From Spirochaetia bacterium UBA5763 (GTDB lineage Bacteria; Spirochaetota; UBA4802; UBA5550), in assembly GCA_002418835.1 (NCBI GenBank), contig DIEX01000022.1:1-56273 (forward strand): a stretch of 56,273 nucleotides of DNA. Reading direction: 5' to 3'. Positions 25,197 to 35,193 of the stretch are shown here, piece after piece (positions within the stretch are counted from its first letter, which is position 1; every line of letters begins with the position of its first letter). The translations under genes and the position numbers were made by a program. The notes beneath the pieces were generated by a model, which was given only the letters and a program-made list of their open reading frames with translations, was not told the DNA's origin and searched no databases.

Positions 25197-26378
25197 CTAT
25201 TTTTTCATATAAGGGATTGTTGGAGCCTGAAGCTGTGGTACACCCACTGTGAATCCGTTCTCTATCCATTCCCGCAGAACATTGGCGATTTTTCTTGCCT
25301 TCGGATAGCTTGACAGGGGTGATGAAGGTATGCTCCTCCCCCTGAATTCAACATATCCTGACTTGAGCTCTGCGTAGGTCACTTCCTTAAGAGAGACAGG
25401 GTTACCCTCCGGATAATCGATACCGTAATCGATAAGCTGCGCCTTTATATCTCTGTCGGAAAGTCCTGTAAAAAACGCAAGGTCTTCGTTCAGTATAGGG
25501 ATTGGTATGCCGATACCCACCATAAGAGATGTGCCGTAACCTGTGAGTGACGCGCCGCGTATAAATTCAGTGTTCATCTCTTTCATGTCGCCGCACACTG
25601 CAATTGTGCCTGCACCTTCGCGCACCATGCCGTTTTCATCTCTCATGGAATCGGGCGAGTGCTGTGTGCCGTGCCATGTGACAGCTCCAGCTGCTCCGCC
25701 GAGAAAAATTTTTGTTCCTGTGCCGATTGTCCAGTAGTATGGATCATTAAGGAGCGGACTTAACTGCCCTGCGCTTGAGTATGTGATATTCCCCATATCG
25801 GGCTTCAGTATACCCATGTAGGTATACTTCATCTTTTTAGAGAGATTTATGGCTACATTGTAATTCTGGTAAGCATTTCGCGGATTGTACAGAAGAGCGT
25901 TACGCAGATCATTAATTGTTATTGTTTTTTCAAATTCTTTCAGCGGATAGCAGTCTGTGCCGTAGCTTTTAGCTTTAAGTTTAACATGACGGCCTGCAAT
26001 GAGATCTTCTATGACATGTCCGCCGCCGTAGCTGAATGATCCGGGGTGCACCATGTTCAGGGGGTCGTCATCTTTCACCTGTGTCGCACCGAGATAACAG
26101 TCAACTGCTGCGATCCCGCCATAAGCTTCCACATCGTTAAGCCAGACTTTCGATGCTCTAATCTTGGGTTTTGTATGTCCGAAATTCAGAAAAGCCCCGG
26201 AAGAGCACATTACTCCGAATGTCCCTGTTGTGACTACATCCACTTTTTCAAAGGCTTTTTTTACGCCTTCGGTTTTTACGATTTCAGGCATCTCCTCAGC
26301 AGTGACAACTACAGCTTTCCCTTTTTTTATCCTGTCATTTATCTCTTCGTAGCTTTTTTTTATCTCTATTGAACTCAT
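25197..26378 (-). CDS. homocysteine biosynthesis protein, HcyBio/DUF39
   Basis: The 393-residue protein matches COG1900/DUF39 along its length. KAVVVTAEEMPEIV, TGTFGVMCSSGAFLNFGH and YGGIAAVDCYLGATQ contain the conserved cysteines thought to carry sulfur, and IFLGGAAGAVTWHGTQHSP follows. The Methanosarcina orthologue MA1821 inserts sulfide into aspartate semialdehyde to form homocysteine, bypassing O-acyl-homoserine. The full set of DUF39, UPF0280 and NIL-ferredoxin is present and in order. GAGG precedes the ATG. Homocysteine made here meets the ahcY product pool. Confidence 0.92.
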   Translation of the reverse strand: MSSIEIKKSYEEINDRIKKGKAVVVTAEEMPEIVKTEGVKKAFEKVDVVTTGTFGVMCSSGAFLNFGHTKPKIRASKVWLNDVEAYGGIAAVDCYLGATQVKDDDPLNMVHPGSFSYGGGHVIEDLIAGRHVKLKAKSYGTDCYPLKEFEKTITINDLRNALLYNPRNAYQNYNVAINLSKKMKYTYMGILKPDMGNITYSSAGQLSPLLNDPYYWTIGTGTKIFLGGAAGAVTWHGTQHSPDSMRDENGMVREGAGTIAVCGDMKEMNTEFIRGASLTGYGTSLMVGIGIPIPILNEDLAFFTGLSDRDIKAQLIDYGIDYPEGNPVSLKEVTYAELKSGYVEFRGRSIPSSPLSSYPKARKIANVLREWIENGFTVGVPQLQAPTIPYMKK

Positions 26379-26493
26379 TGATGCCTCGTAATTATGTTTA
26401 TAAGGAGCTTATTAATGGTAGATGTGCAGTAACCGGAATATCTTCAAGTATTTTTTTATAATTATCGGGTGCAGTGATTAAAGAAAAAAATAG

Positions 26494-26505
26494 TTGTATA
26501 TACAA
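26494..26505. promoter_or_regulatory. 12-base palindrome between divergent genes
   Basis: TTGTATATACAA is perfectly self-complementary. It lies between the HcyBio operon (-) and the exported-protein gene (+), where a shared regulator could bind. Confidence 0.4.
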
Positions 26506-26623
26506 TGCCATGAAGATAGTTTTATGTTATAGCTGACTTTTTAATGCTCTATACTTTAAATAGTTGGCATAAAGATGTATGTTTTTGATTATATTATTTA
26601 TATTTAACGCTGCGGGGAATAGT

Positions 26624-28264
26624 ATGAAAAAGCTCTATTTAATCGTAACACTGGTTTTTCTTTTAAGTGCCATGACTTTCGGAGATGTTGCAGGGGATAC
26701 CGAATCCATGACTCCTGACGGGGTAACTGTTTTTGTTAAAACAAGGCATATAGAACGTCTTCTGAAAACCGCAAATTACCTGGTGTATAACCTCATGGAG
26801 GATGAACAGAAAAATAAGATTATCTCCGAAAAAAATGCCTTTAGAGATAAAACCGGGGTGGATTACCTTGATGAGGAATCACTCAAAAATTTCGGCATTG
26901 ATACATCCAGGCCAATCTCTTTTGCCATGTTTGAAAAAGATAACCAGCGTGAGGTTATGGCGGCATTTCTCCCTGTGGCAAGCGAAAAGGAATTCATAAA
27001 TAAGTTTATACAGATAATGAAGAATACCCCCCCGGAAGAGGGGCAGGCCCCGATATCACCTGTTACTGCGAAACATAAGAATATCGAAATAACACAATTG
27101 AAGGATGATATGTATGTTGCCGGTTTAGCCGGATATTTTGTAATCGGTTCTACTGATGATATAGTGAGAAAGATTATTGATGTCAGGGAGGCAAGAAACG
27201 GTCACCTTATGCTCAACGCTGAATATAAGGATTATATTTCAAGAGATAAGAATAATTATGATGTAAACGCGTTTATCACCAGAAGATTTATTGAGCAGTT
27301 GATTTTAGGCTCCGGTGGTGAAGCGTATAGTGTTGCGGATATTAAGGATCTCATACTGACACAGGGTGGAGAGACTCCTTCAGGAGAGTTCGACGCAAAT
27401 ACCTTAATAAAGTCGGTGGAATATATTTCGGCTGGTATGGGCTTTGACAGGAACAGGTTCCAGCTTAACAGCTCTGTCAAACTGGCCGGTGATAATCCCT
27501 ATGTTGAAATGATCCTGGGTCTCCTTAAAACAGGGGAGAACCGAAACTCTCTTTATGTGCAGAGCGCGGATTCCACAGTATTTCTTTCACTGAATTATAA
27601 ATATCTCGATAATCTATGCAGAAGCGGAATTCCGATGTGCGCCCAGTATAGTCAGTTTAAGTCTGATCTAAAGAACCAGGGGAAGATAGATTTTGAGAAG
27701 GATATACTCCCCTACTACAGCGGAGTAATAAATGCATTCGCTGTAGATTCAGGAGCTGCCGGCGGTATGGGAGATATGGCTCTGTTCTTCCCGATTAATG
27801 ATGAGAAAAAGGTTGAGGAGATATGGAAAAAATTCAGGGCCATGCTTCAGACAAAATACGGAAAGGAAAAAAAATTCGGAGAGGAGAAGATCGACGGGAA
27901 GAGAGCTTTCTGGTATATTGATCAGACTCAGATGAGGTTCTTTGTGGCTTATGACAGCAGGGGGATCTACGCGGGGAACAGTACAGGTCTCATAAAATCT
28001 GCGTTAAAAAGCGATACAATGGATAAAGCAAAGAATACCGGTATACTTGGAAATATTCTGAATGATAAAACATTCTTTCTGTTTAATATTAAGAAAAATA
28101 ATTTTATAAGAAACCTGCTGATGATGAGAGCCCAGGGTACTCCGGGTATCGGCAGCGGACTTTCAAGAGTAGGAGAGGTGAGTCTTTTCTGTGAAAAGAG
28201 GGACAGGCTTGTTTCTGTAGACCTTGATGTAGAGATTAAGGAAAGGATGAAAAAAGGGAAATGA
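26624..28264 (+). CDS. exported protein of unknown function, DUF3352-like
   Basis: About 546 residues. A signal peptide at 1-20 (MKKLYLIVTLVFLLSAMTFG) directs export. The mature part alternates ISFAMFEKDN, YFVIGSTDDIVRKI and GIYAGNSTGLIKSALKS, a repeat pattern like DUF3352 proteins, whose function is unknown. I chose the ATG at 26624, with GGGG upstream, instead of an earlier in-frame ATG at 26579 that would put extra residues before the signal peptide. It overlaps the next gene by four bases. Confidence 0.7.
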   Translation: MKKLYLIVTLVFLLSAMTFGDVAGDTESMTPDGVTVFVKTRHIERLLKTANYLVYNLMEDEQKNKIISEKNAFRDKTGVDYLDEESLKNFGIDTSRPISFAMFEKDNQREVMAAFLPVASEKEFINKFIQIMKNTPPEEGQAPISPVTAKHKNIEITQLKDDMYVAGLAGYFVIGSTDDIVRKIIDVREARNGHLMLNAEYKDYISRDKNNYDVNAFITRRFIEQLILGSGGEAYSVADIKDLILTQGGETPSGEFDANTLIKSVEYISAGMGFDRNRFQLNSSVKLAGDNPYVEMILGLLKTGENRNSLYVQSADSTVFLSLNYKYLDNLCRSGIPMCAQYSQFKSDLKNQGKIDFEKDILPYYSGVINAFAVDSGAAGGMGDMALFFPINDEKKVEEIWKKFRAMLQTKYGKEKKFGEEKIDGKRAFWYIDQTQMRFFVAYDSRGIYAGNSTGLIKSALKSDTMDKAKNTGILGNILNDKTFFLFNIKKNNFIRNLLMMRAQGTPGIGSGLSRVGEVSLFCEKRDRLVSVDLDVEIKERMKKGK

Positions 28265-29193
28265 AATATGTCTTCGGGCCTGTTAAGTCAAGGAGGCTTG
28301 GAGTATCTCTGGGGATAGATATTATCCCCTACAAGCTCTGTTCTTTCAACTGTGTATATTGTGAATGCGGTGCTACAACGCATCTGACGACCGAGGTAAA
28401 AGAGTATATCCCTGCGGATAGTATTATCCGTGAACTGGATTCTGTGCTGTCGAAGTCACCTGAACTTGATGTTGTAACATTTTCAGGATCAGGTGAACCG
28501 ACTCTGAACAGCGGAATCGGCAGGATCATAAATCATCTGAAAACTGATTATCCTCAATATAAAATTGCTGTGCTTACAAACAGCACTACCATGCATATCG
28601 CTGAAGTGAGGCGCAGTATTATTCATGCTGACCTCATTGTCCCCTCTCTTGATGCAGTAAGTGATGAAGTATTTAACCGCATAATGAAACCCGCACCCGG
28701 AGTTAATTCCAGTGATGTCATTGAGGGCCTTGTATCATTGAGAAGGGAGTTTAAAGGTGAGATATGTCTTGAGATATTTATCATTGAGGGAGTTAATGAT
28801 ACCACTGCTGAACTTAAACTGCTTAAAGAAGCATCAGAAAAAATATCCCCTGATGAAATACACCTTAACAGCCTTGACAGGCCTGGAACAGAGAAATGGG
28901 TAAAGCCCGTTTCATCTGAGAGGATGCAGGAGATTAAGAAATTTTTTGAGCCTCTCCCTGTGAAGATCATAGGCAAAGCCGTTGTGCCTGTAACTTTGTC
29001 CGCATATAATTCTATTCTTGAAAATACGCTTATACTTAATCTCACTGCGGAGGCAGTATCAGCAGAAGAGATTGCTGAGAAGCTGGGGGAGCGGGTCGTG
29101 GATATCATAAGGGCCGCTGAGAGACTGGCGGAGATTGGTGAAGCCGGGATTATCCCTGGAGACAATCCCGGAATTTACAGAATCTTAAAATGA
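28261..29193 (+). CDS. radical SAM protein with C-terminal winged helix
   Basis: 310 residues. The cluster motif is CSFNCVYC (CX3CX2C). Next come VVTFSGSGEPTLNSG, the SAM-binding GGE-like segment, and VLTNSTT. The last 70 residues (LTAEAVSAEEIAEKLGE) look like a winged helix. The arrangement fits COG0731-type radical SAM enzymes; a precise substrate is not known. It overlaps the exported-protein gene by an ATGA, so both are in one operon. Confidence 0.85.
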   Translation: MKYVFGPVKSRRLGVSLGIDIIPYKLCSFNCVYCECGATTHLTTEVKEYIPADSIIRELDSVLSKSPELDVVTFSGSGEPTLNSGIGRIINHLKTDYPQYKIAVLTNSTTMHIAEVRRSIIHADLIVPSLDAVSDEVFNRIMKPAPGVNSSDVIEGLVSLRREFKGEICLEIFIIEGVNDTTAELKLLKEASEKISPDEIHLNSLDRPGTEKWVKPVSSERMQEIKKFFEPLPVKIIGKAVVPVTLSAYNSILENTLILNLTAEAVSAEEIAEKLGERVVDIIRAAERLAEIGEAGIIPGDNPGIYRILK

Positions 29194-30666
29194 TTATCTG
29201 ACTTTTATAAATTCAACTTCACAGCTTGAGAGCCCGCCTGCCTGCTGGCTCAGGAGGTAAATCCCTCTTTCACTGAATACACTATCTGATACCGGCGGTA
29301 TCCTCCCGGAAACAAGCTGTCCGTCAATAGATAGTTCCGCGAACTTCCCATCTGTAGATGATATTTCATAATTATGCCAGTCGGTTGTATGCAGCGGAAT
29401 ACTTCTGCCGTTAACTTCAATCTTTTCATTTTCAATTTTAATGGAGAATATATTGTCACTGTCTATGGCATAAGCCGATAGAATAAGGGGTGAGCCGGAG
29501 ATAAATCTTCCCCGCACCATTATTCTGAAGTTTCTTGATACATTGAACCTGCTGTAAAGACCTGTTGCCCCGATACCCTTTGAATTAAAAACAAGAAGGT
29601 TCCCCTGAGACTGTTTTCTGAAATTAACAGCAGTGGCGTCAGCGCCTGGAACATGAGTCCAGTTTTCCGGAGTGTTTGAATCTGTCCATGCCGCGAAACT
29701 GTCTTCCAGTGCCCAGACTTCCACATTTTCTGTAACAGCAATTTTCTGTATATCCACCGGCGCGAGAAATTTTCCGAATATCCATCCTCTCACCCCGCGC
29801 AGTGTCGATACCCTGTACCAGTAGTCCCTTGTGTCCCCTATCTGTATAGTGTCCATAGATTTTTCCAGCTGGATAATGAGCTCGTCCTTAACTGTTTTCC
29901 CTGTAATTGCTCCGTTAATACCGGGCGAGTTTCTCAGGTTAACCGCATCAGCATTTGATGTGAAGAGGCGGGAGACCTCCTGGCTTGTGGGGTATTTTAC
30001 CGCGTAACCTAAAATCAGATTTTTCAGGAAATCCTGATTGGGCTCCATACCTGTTGCGCCGTCTCTTATGCCATCAAAGATTATGCTTACAATCTGCGGA
30101 GTATATGTTGAGCCGGGATATTTTTTATAAAACCTGTTTACATGATCAAAGAGTCTTGATGGTTCTATCGCTATAATTTTTTTAATTTCGTGAAAATCGA
30201 GATCCTCTATAAACTGGCTTCCTCTGTATTTCGCGGTAAATTCGTTATAGAATCCCCCTTTTGAAACAATCATGCTTCTTTTGGGAGCAGCAATAAAGGA
30301 GAGATCCCCGCCGGTTGCACTATTTACCCCGGCGAGTTTTTTTTCAATCTTATCTTTATACTTTGTGAATTCAGGTTTCTCCCTGTTTTCAAGGGATGCG
30401 TCTTTTAATTCATCATCATAGTCATCTTCAAGCTCCTCTGCGAGGCTGTTCAGAGACTTGCATCTGTAGTAATGCATCTTTTCAGCCTGATCATAATCAG
30501 CAGCGGGTATGAGCCTGTTCAGTATAACTATTGCATCAACATAATCGCCGCTTTCATATTCGCTGATTGCTGTTTCAACTGTGTCATCACCTGAAATTAA
30601 AATTACCAGTGATGCCACAATTGCTAATGCTAAAATAATAAGTCCTATAATTGCAGATTTTTTCAT
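29194..30666 (-). CDS. membrane-anchored protein with SH3b and jelly-roll domains
   Basis: 490 residues. One N-terminal helix (IGLIILALAIVASLVILI) anchors it, with the remainder outside the cytoplasmic membrane. A helical, TPR-like part (residues 30-90) has YESGDYVDAIVILNRLI. A bacterial SH3 domain (about 245-310) has DAVNLRNSPGINGAI and YWYRVSTLRGVRGWIFGKFL. The C-terminal 170 residues resemble a concanavalin-like jelly roll (TDWHNYEISSTDGKFAELSI). Cell-wall or glycan binding is a reasonable guess. It lies 21 bases after apgM and abuts the convergent radical SAM gene. Confidence 0.7.
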   Translation of the reverse strand: MKKSAIIGLIILALAIVASLVILISGDDTVETAISEYESGDYVDAIVILNRLIPAADYDQAEKMHYYRCKSLNSLAEELEDDYDDELKDASLENREKPEFTKYKDKIEKKLAGVNSATGGDLSFIAAPKRSMIVSKGGFYNEFTAKYRGSQFIEDLDFHEIKKIIAIEPSRLFDHVNRFYKKYPGSTYTPQIVSIIFDGIRDGATGMEPNQDFLKNLILGYAVKYPTSQEVSRLFTSNADAVNLRNSPGINGAITGKTVKDELIIQLEKSMDTIQIGDTRDYWYRVSTLRGVRGWIFGKFLAPVDIQKIAVTENVEVWALEDSFAAWTDSNTPENWTHVPGADATAVNFRKQSQGNLLVFNSKGIGATGLYSRFNVSRNFRIMVRGRFISGSPLILSAYAIDSDNIFSIKIENEKIEVNGRSIPLHTTDWHNYEISSTDGKFAELSIDGQLVSGRIPPVSDSVFSERGIYLLSQQAGGLSSCEVEFIKVR

Positions 30667-30687
30667 TAAATGTTTAATCCTCCGAAT

Positions 30688-31920
30688 TTAAGAGAGAAGT
30701 TTTCCTTTAACCATTATTTCCATGAGCCTGCTCCCTTTATCGATTAAAAGGCCGGTTCTCTTTGCGTCTTTTTCACTATATGCCTCTGCCCTGTATTTTT
30801 TATTCCCGGTATCAAAAAGCCCCGGGGTTGAATATATGCAGAATGGCACAGCATCAGATGTATGTGTTCTGACTTTTACAGGTGTGGGGTGATCAGGCAT
30901 TACAAGGAGTATATACTCATCATAACTTTTCAGAATTTCAAGAGCGGGGCCCACAACTCTGGAGTCAAAGTCCCGTACTGCCTGAAGCTTGTGTTCCAGG
31001 TTACCTTCATGTCCCGATTCGTCAGGAGCTTCAACATGCAGAAAGACAAGATCACCGTCTTTCAGCCCCCTGGCGAGAGCAGCGGTTTTCCCTTCGTAGT
31101 TGGTGTCCAGGTATCCGGTTGCGCCGTCCACATGAAGAGATTTAAGGCCCGCAGCTTTACCTATTCCGTGAATAAGATCAACAGCAGATATTGTATATCC
31201 GTTTAAGCCGAACTTTTCATTTAAAGTTTCCATTTCCGGCCTTCTTCCGCCACCCCATAGCCATACAGATTCGGGATCCCCTTTGAACTCTGCTTTAAAT
31301 TTTTTTATCTTTTCAGACGAGGCGATGACCCCTGCGGATTCACTCATGATTCTTCTAAGTATGTCCGCACCGTCACCGGATGGAAGAAAAGGCTCAGTCT
31401 TTTGGGTCTGGATATCGTGAGGCGGAGTAGTCACAGTTATTCCGCTGTAAGGGTAATTTCTCCATACGACGATGTTTCTGTATGAAACGCCGGGATAAAA
31501 TTCAATATCGGGGATAGTGATATTTTCTGCAAGTTCATTGATCACAATTTCTGTGAGCCTGCTGTCTATATGAGCAGATGTAAAGTCATTCATCAGTCCG
31601 CCGGACGCGTTAACTATGTTGCACCTGAACGCAACATCATTGACACCGAGATGAATATCCATATTGATTGCTTCAAGGGGGGCTCTTCCTGTAAAGTATT
31701 TAGCGGGATCGTATCCGAAGATAGAAAGATTTGCAGTGTCGCTTCCGGGAGCCATTCCCTCAGGCACAGTGTGTGTCATGCCGCAGATGCCGTTACGCGC
31801 TATAAAATCCATATTTGGAGTTTCTGCTTGTTCAAGTATGGTTTTCCCTCCGATCTCTTCAATGGGGAGGTCGGCCATGCCGTCACCGAGAAGTATAACG
31901 TATTTTCTTTTATTATTCAT
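30688..31920 (-). CDS. apgM: 2,3-bisphosphoglycerate-independent phosphoglycerate mutase, archaeal type
   Basis: ApgM interconverts 3- and 2-phosphoglycerate with a phosphoserine intermediate and two metal ions. The protein has KYVILLGDGMADLP (metal ligand Asp), PEGMAPGSDTANLSIFGYDP with the catalytic serine, and the C-terminal VMPDHPTPVKVRTHT. At 411 residues the length is normal. I chose the ATG at 31920; the open frame runs 12 codons further but the family starts here. Together with the pgk at 533 it covers two adjacent glycolytic steps. Confidence 0.93.
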   Translation of the reverse strand: MNNKRKYVILLGDGMADLPIEEIGGKTILEQAETPNMDFIARNGICGMTHTVPEGMAPGSDTANLSIFGYDPAKYFTGRAPLEAINMDIHLGVNDVAFRCNIVNASGGLMNDFTSAHIDSRLTEIVINELAENITIPDIEFYPGVSYRNIVVWRNYPYSGITVTTPPHDIQTQKTEPFLPSGDGADILRRIMSESAGVIASSEKIKKFKAEFKGDPESVWLWGGGRRPEMETLNEKFGLNGYTISAVDLIHGIGKAAGLKSLHVDGATGYLDTNYEGKTAALARGLKDGDLVFLHVEAPDESGHEGNLEHKLQAVRDFDSRVVGPALEILKSYDEYILLVMPDHPTPVKVRTHTSDAVPFCIYSTPGLFDTGNKKYRAEAYSEKDAKRTGLLIDKGSRLMEIMVKGKLLS

Positions 31921-32079
31921 AGAACACCACTTTATAGAGATAGCAAGTATCAGCATTTTCGTGGTGATGTCAATAGTATTTTCTTCTTCTGTTTGAGTAT
32001 CCCCCTGATTGCTGTAAATCAGATTGACAAATGAACTGTTGAGATTATGATTTTAATGTTAAAAGATGAGGTGGCCGGA

Positions 32080-33414
32080 ATGAAAAGAACTGCAATACTA
32101 ACAGCATCCGTATTGATCATAGTACTCCTCTCAACTTATATCAATTCAAAGGAAGTCACAAAAGATAACAATAAGTGGCTGGCAAAGCCTCAATTTGAGC
32201 ATGTTGATATAAACGGTTTTTCTGAAGGACTTGCCGGTGTAAAGAAAAACGGCAAATGGGGATATATTGGAAAAGATGGAAAAATAAAAATTGAGCCCCG
32301 ATATGATCTTGTGTATAGTTTTTCCGACGGGCTGGCAATGGTCATGGTTGGCTCTAAAACATTTTTTATTAACAGGGATGGCGTGAGCGTATTTACATCA
32401 GGATTTGATCATATCAACACTGAATTTTCTGAAGGGGTTGCAGGGTTTAAACATAAAGATAAATGGGGATTTGTCAACAAACAGGGAGATGTTGTAATTG
32501 AACCCCGGTTTGAACACGCCTGGAAATTTCAGGAAGGGATGGCCAGAATTTATCAGAAAGGATCTGTAGGTTTTATAAATAAAGATGGAATTGTTGTGAT
32601 AAAGCCTCAATATAAAAGGGCATATGACTTTAGCGAAGGACTTGCCATGGTCGAGAAAGACGGGGTGAACGGGTTCATCGATAAAGAAGGAAATATGGTG
32701 ATAAGTAAACCTGAGTTTTCAAATTTCGGAATGTTTTTTTCTGAAGGTTTGTGCAGGTTCTGGTTAAATAATAAATGCGGGTTTATTGATAAAACCGGTA
32801 AGATTGTGATAGAGAACACTTTCAGTAATGCAGGGGACTTCTCGGAAGGCTATGCCTGGATTTATGATGGGAGCAAATACGGGTTCGTTGATAAAGAAGG
32901 GAGGGTGGTGATAAAACCGCAGTATGGGTATGTCGGAAATTTTTCGGAAGGGCTTGCGCGCTTTTCTCCCACAGGTTACTATGGCAGTTATGGTTTTATC
33001 GATAAAGAGGGCCGTGTCGTTATAAAGCCTCAGTTTCTCTGGAATTCGATTAATGGTTTTTCTGAGGGAGCATGCACTGCTGCAACCGGTGGTGTTAATG
33101 GATGGGGATTTTTAAAAAATACAATTTCCGCTTCTACGCAGGGGAATCATCTGGAAAAAACAGGCCGGATGATAGGGGTTGTCGGAAAGATAACTCAAAA
33201 GGAGATCACAGTCAACGGCAATGATATTGGCGGGAGGGTGTTTATGGGCGACTCTCTTTGCCTCTATTCCGGAGACACGATTATAATACTCAGGGTGACA
33301 TTCCCGATGATGACTGTTTCAGGATGTGAACTGGTCTCCGGAAACAGAGCCCTGATTAAGCCAGGTATGAAAGTCTACAAATATAGAAAACCTGAAAGGC
33401 GTGGAAATCTTTAA
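32080..33414 (+). CDS. exported WG-repeat protein
   Basis: 444 residues. Signal peptide or anchor at 1-22 (MKRTAILTASVLIIVLL). About eight WG repeats follow, each near W/YGFIDKEGxVVIKPQY. The last 100 residues are a separate beta-rich region without repeats. WG repeats form propeller-like or solenoid folds in surface proteins of many bacteria, with no common catalytic activity. GAGGTGG precedes the chosen ATG. Confidence 0.85.
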   Translation: MKRTAILTASVLIIVLLSTYINSKEVTKDNNKWLAKPQFEHVDINGFSEGLAGVKKNGKWGYIGKDGKIKIEPRYDLVYSFSDGLAMVMVGSKTFFINRDGVSVFTSGFDHINTEFSEGVAGFKHKDKWGFVNKQGDVVIEPRFEHAWKFQEGMARIYQKGSVGFINKDGIVVIKPQYKRAYDFSEGLAMVEKDGVNGFIDKEGNMVISKPEFSNFGMFFSEGLCRFWLNNKCGFIDKTGKIVIENTFSNAGDFSEGYAWIYDGSKYGFVDKEGRVVIKPQYGYVGNFSEGLARFSPTGYYGSYGFIDKEGRVVIKPQFLWNSINGFSEGACTAATGGVNGWGFLKNTISASTQGNHLEKTGRMIGVVGKITQKEITVNGNDIGGRVFMGDSLCLYSGDTIIILRVTFPMMTVSGCELVSGNRALIKPGMKVYKYRKPERRGNL

Positions 33415-33540
33415 GGACTTCATCTCTCCCTTATGTGGTCCCGGCCGGAATAAAAATTATTAAAAAAGAACATACAGCCGGGACAGTTTTATAAAAGTCT
33501 GCCTCATCCCATAAAGGGTAAAACATCCGGGTATTGTAAT

Positions 33541-35193
33541 CTACTTCAGCTCCCTCCGTAATATTTTCCCGACGTTCGTTTTAGGAAGTACATCCCTGAA
33601 TTCGATAACCTTCGGGATTTTATAATTTGTCAGATTCTCCCTGCAGTGTTTCAGGATATCCATTTTTGTCAGCTCAGGATCTTTTTTTACTATGAAGAGC
33701 TTCATGTATTCATTGCCGTTTTCATCTTTAGCTCCAGTGGCGCCTGCTTCAAGTACACCGGGGTGCATGATTGCAATCTGTTCAATCTCATTAGGGTATA
33801 CATTGAATCCGGATACAATTATCATATCCTTCTTCCGGTCAACTATGGTAATAAAACCATCTTCATCGATAAATCCCAGGTCACCTGTTCGAAACCAGTC
33901 GTTAATAAACACAAGAGATGTCTCCTCCGGTTTATGCCAGTAACCCTCCATAACCTGCGGGCCTTTAGCCAAGATCTCGCCAGTTGTTCCTGCCGGAACT
34001 TCATTCCCGTTTTCATCTGCAATCATAATCTCAGTTGAGGGGAGAGGCACTCCGATTGTTCCTGTTCTGTCTGTACCGTCTATGGGATTACATGTAAGTA
34101 CAGGGGATGTCTCTGTAAGGCCGTAGCCTTCGCAAATCGGCAAACCTGTTACCTGCTTCCATCTCCCGGCAACAGCTTTCTGAAGAGCCATTCCTCCGGC
34201 TATCACAACTTTCAGTGATGAAAAATTCATTTTATTAAAATCGGGATTGTTCAGCATCGCGTTGAAGAGTGTGTTTACTCCTGTCATTGCTGTGAACTTA
34301 TATTTTCCAATCTCTTTGATGAAGTGGGGGATATTCCTCGGATCTGTGATAAGAATATTTTTTGCCCCCTTATTGATGAATGAGAAGAGGTTTACTGTAA
34401 GGGCAAAGATATGGTATAGCGGCAGCGGTGTTACGATAATCTCTTTCCTGTCTACCAGTGTCGGAATCATCCACGCAGAGATCTGTTCAACATTGGCAAG
34501 GATATTCCTGTGTCTAAGAATTGCGCCCTTCGCAACTCCTGTTGTCCCCCCTGTATATTGCAGAAATGCAATGTCATCTCTGTTTAATTCAACAGGTGTG
34601 AACTTTTCTTTTGCCCCTTCCTTTAATGCATCATTAAATTTAACTGCACCCGGAAGCTTAAAAGGGGGTACCATTTTTTTTACTCTTTTTACAACAAAGT
34701 TAATCAGCGAACCTTTTATTCCGCCAACAAGATCACCTATCTCTGTTACAACTACAGTTTTTATCTCTGTTTCTGAGATGATCTCTTCAAGACTGGTGGC
34801 ATAATTAGCCATGATTACAATGGCTTTTGCACCGGAATCCTTAAACTTTTCCTTCATCTCTCTTGAAGTATAAAGGGGATTTGTATTCACCACAGTAAGC
34901 CCCGCCCTTAATGCGGCAAAAAGAGCCACCGGATATTGCAGAGTGTTCGGAAGCTGTATAGCTATCCTGTCACCTTTCGTAAGTCCCTGCTTCTGAAGAA
35001 ACGCGGCAAAATTCTGCGTCAGTTTCTCTATTTCCCTATAAGTAAGTATTTTTTCAAAGTTTTCGTACGCCGGCAGATCATCATAACGCTCTACGCACTG
35101 ATTGAACAGGTCTACAAGCGAGCTGTATCTGTCGGGGTCTATTTCGTGAGGTATTTTATCCGGATATTTTTTAAACCATGCATAGTCTTTCAT
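33541..35193 (-). CDS. fadD: long-chain fatty-acid-CoA ligase
   Basis: The AMP-forming synthetase activates fatty acids for degradation or lipid synthesis. The N-terminus (PHEIDPDRYSSLVDLFNQ) and overall spacing match FadD closely. The ATP loop is YTGGTTGVAKGA, the adenylate motif GYGLTETSP, and the C-terminal hinge and catalytic lysine lie in DRKKDMIIVSGFNVYPNEIE and TNVGKILRRELK. Length is 550 residues from the ATG at 35193, which follows AGAGGA; the open frame extends 20 codons further. A thioesterase lies far away at 5,162. Confidence 0.95.
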   Translation of the reverse strand: MKDYAWFKKYPDKIPHEIDPDRYSSLVDLFNQCVERYDDLPAYENFEKILTYREIEKLTQNFAAFLQKQGLTKGDRIAIQLPNTLQYPVALFAALRAGLTVVNTNPLYTSREMKEKFKDSGAKAIVIMANYATSLEEIISETEIKTVVVTEIGDLVGGIKGSLINFVVKRVKKMVPPFKLPGAVKFNDALKEGAKEKFTPVELNRDDIAFLQYTGGTTGVAKGAILRHRNILANVEQISAWMIPTLVDRKEIIVTPLPLYHIFALTVNLFSFINKGAKNILITDPRNIPHFIKEIGKYKFTAMTGVNTLFNAMLNNPDFNKMNFSSLKVVIAGGMALQKAVAGRWKQVTGLPICEGYGLTETSPVLTCNPIDGTDRTGTIGVPLPSTEIMIADENGNEVPAGTTGEILAKGPQVMEGYWHKPEETSLVFINDWFRTGDLGFIDEDGFITIVDRKKDMIIVSGFNVYPNEIEQIAIMHPGVLEAGATGAKDENGNEYMKLFIVKKDPELTKMDILKHCRENLTNYKIPKVIEFRDVLPKTNVGKILRRELK

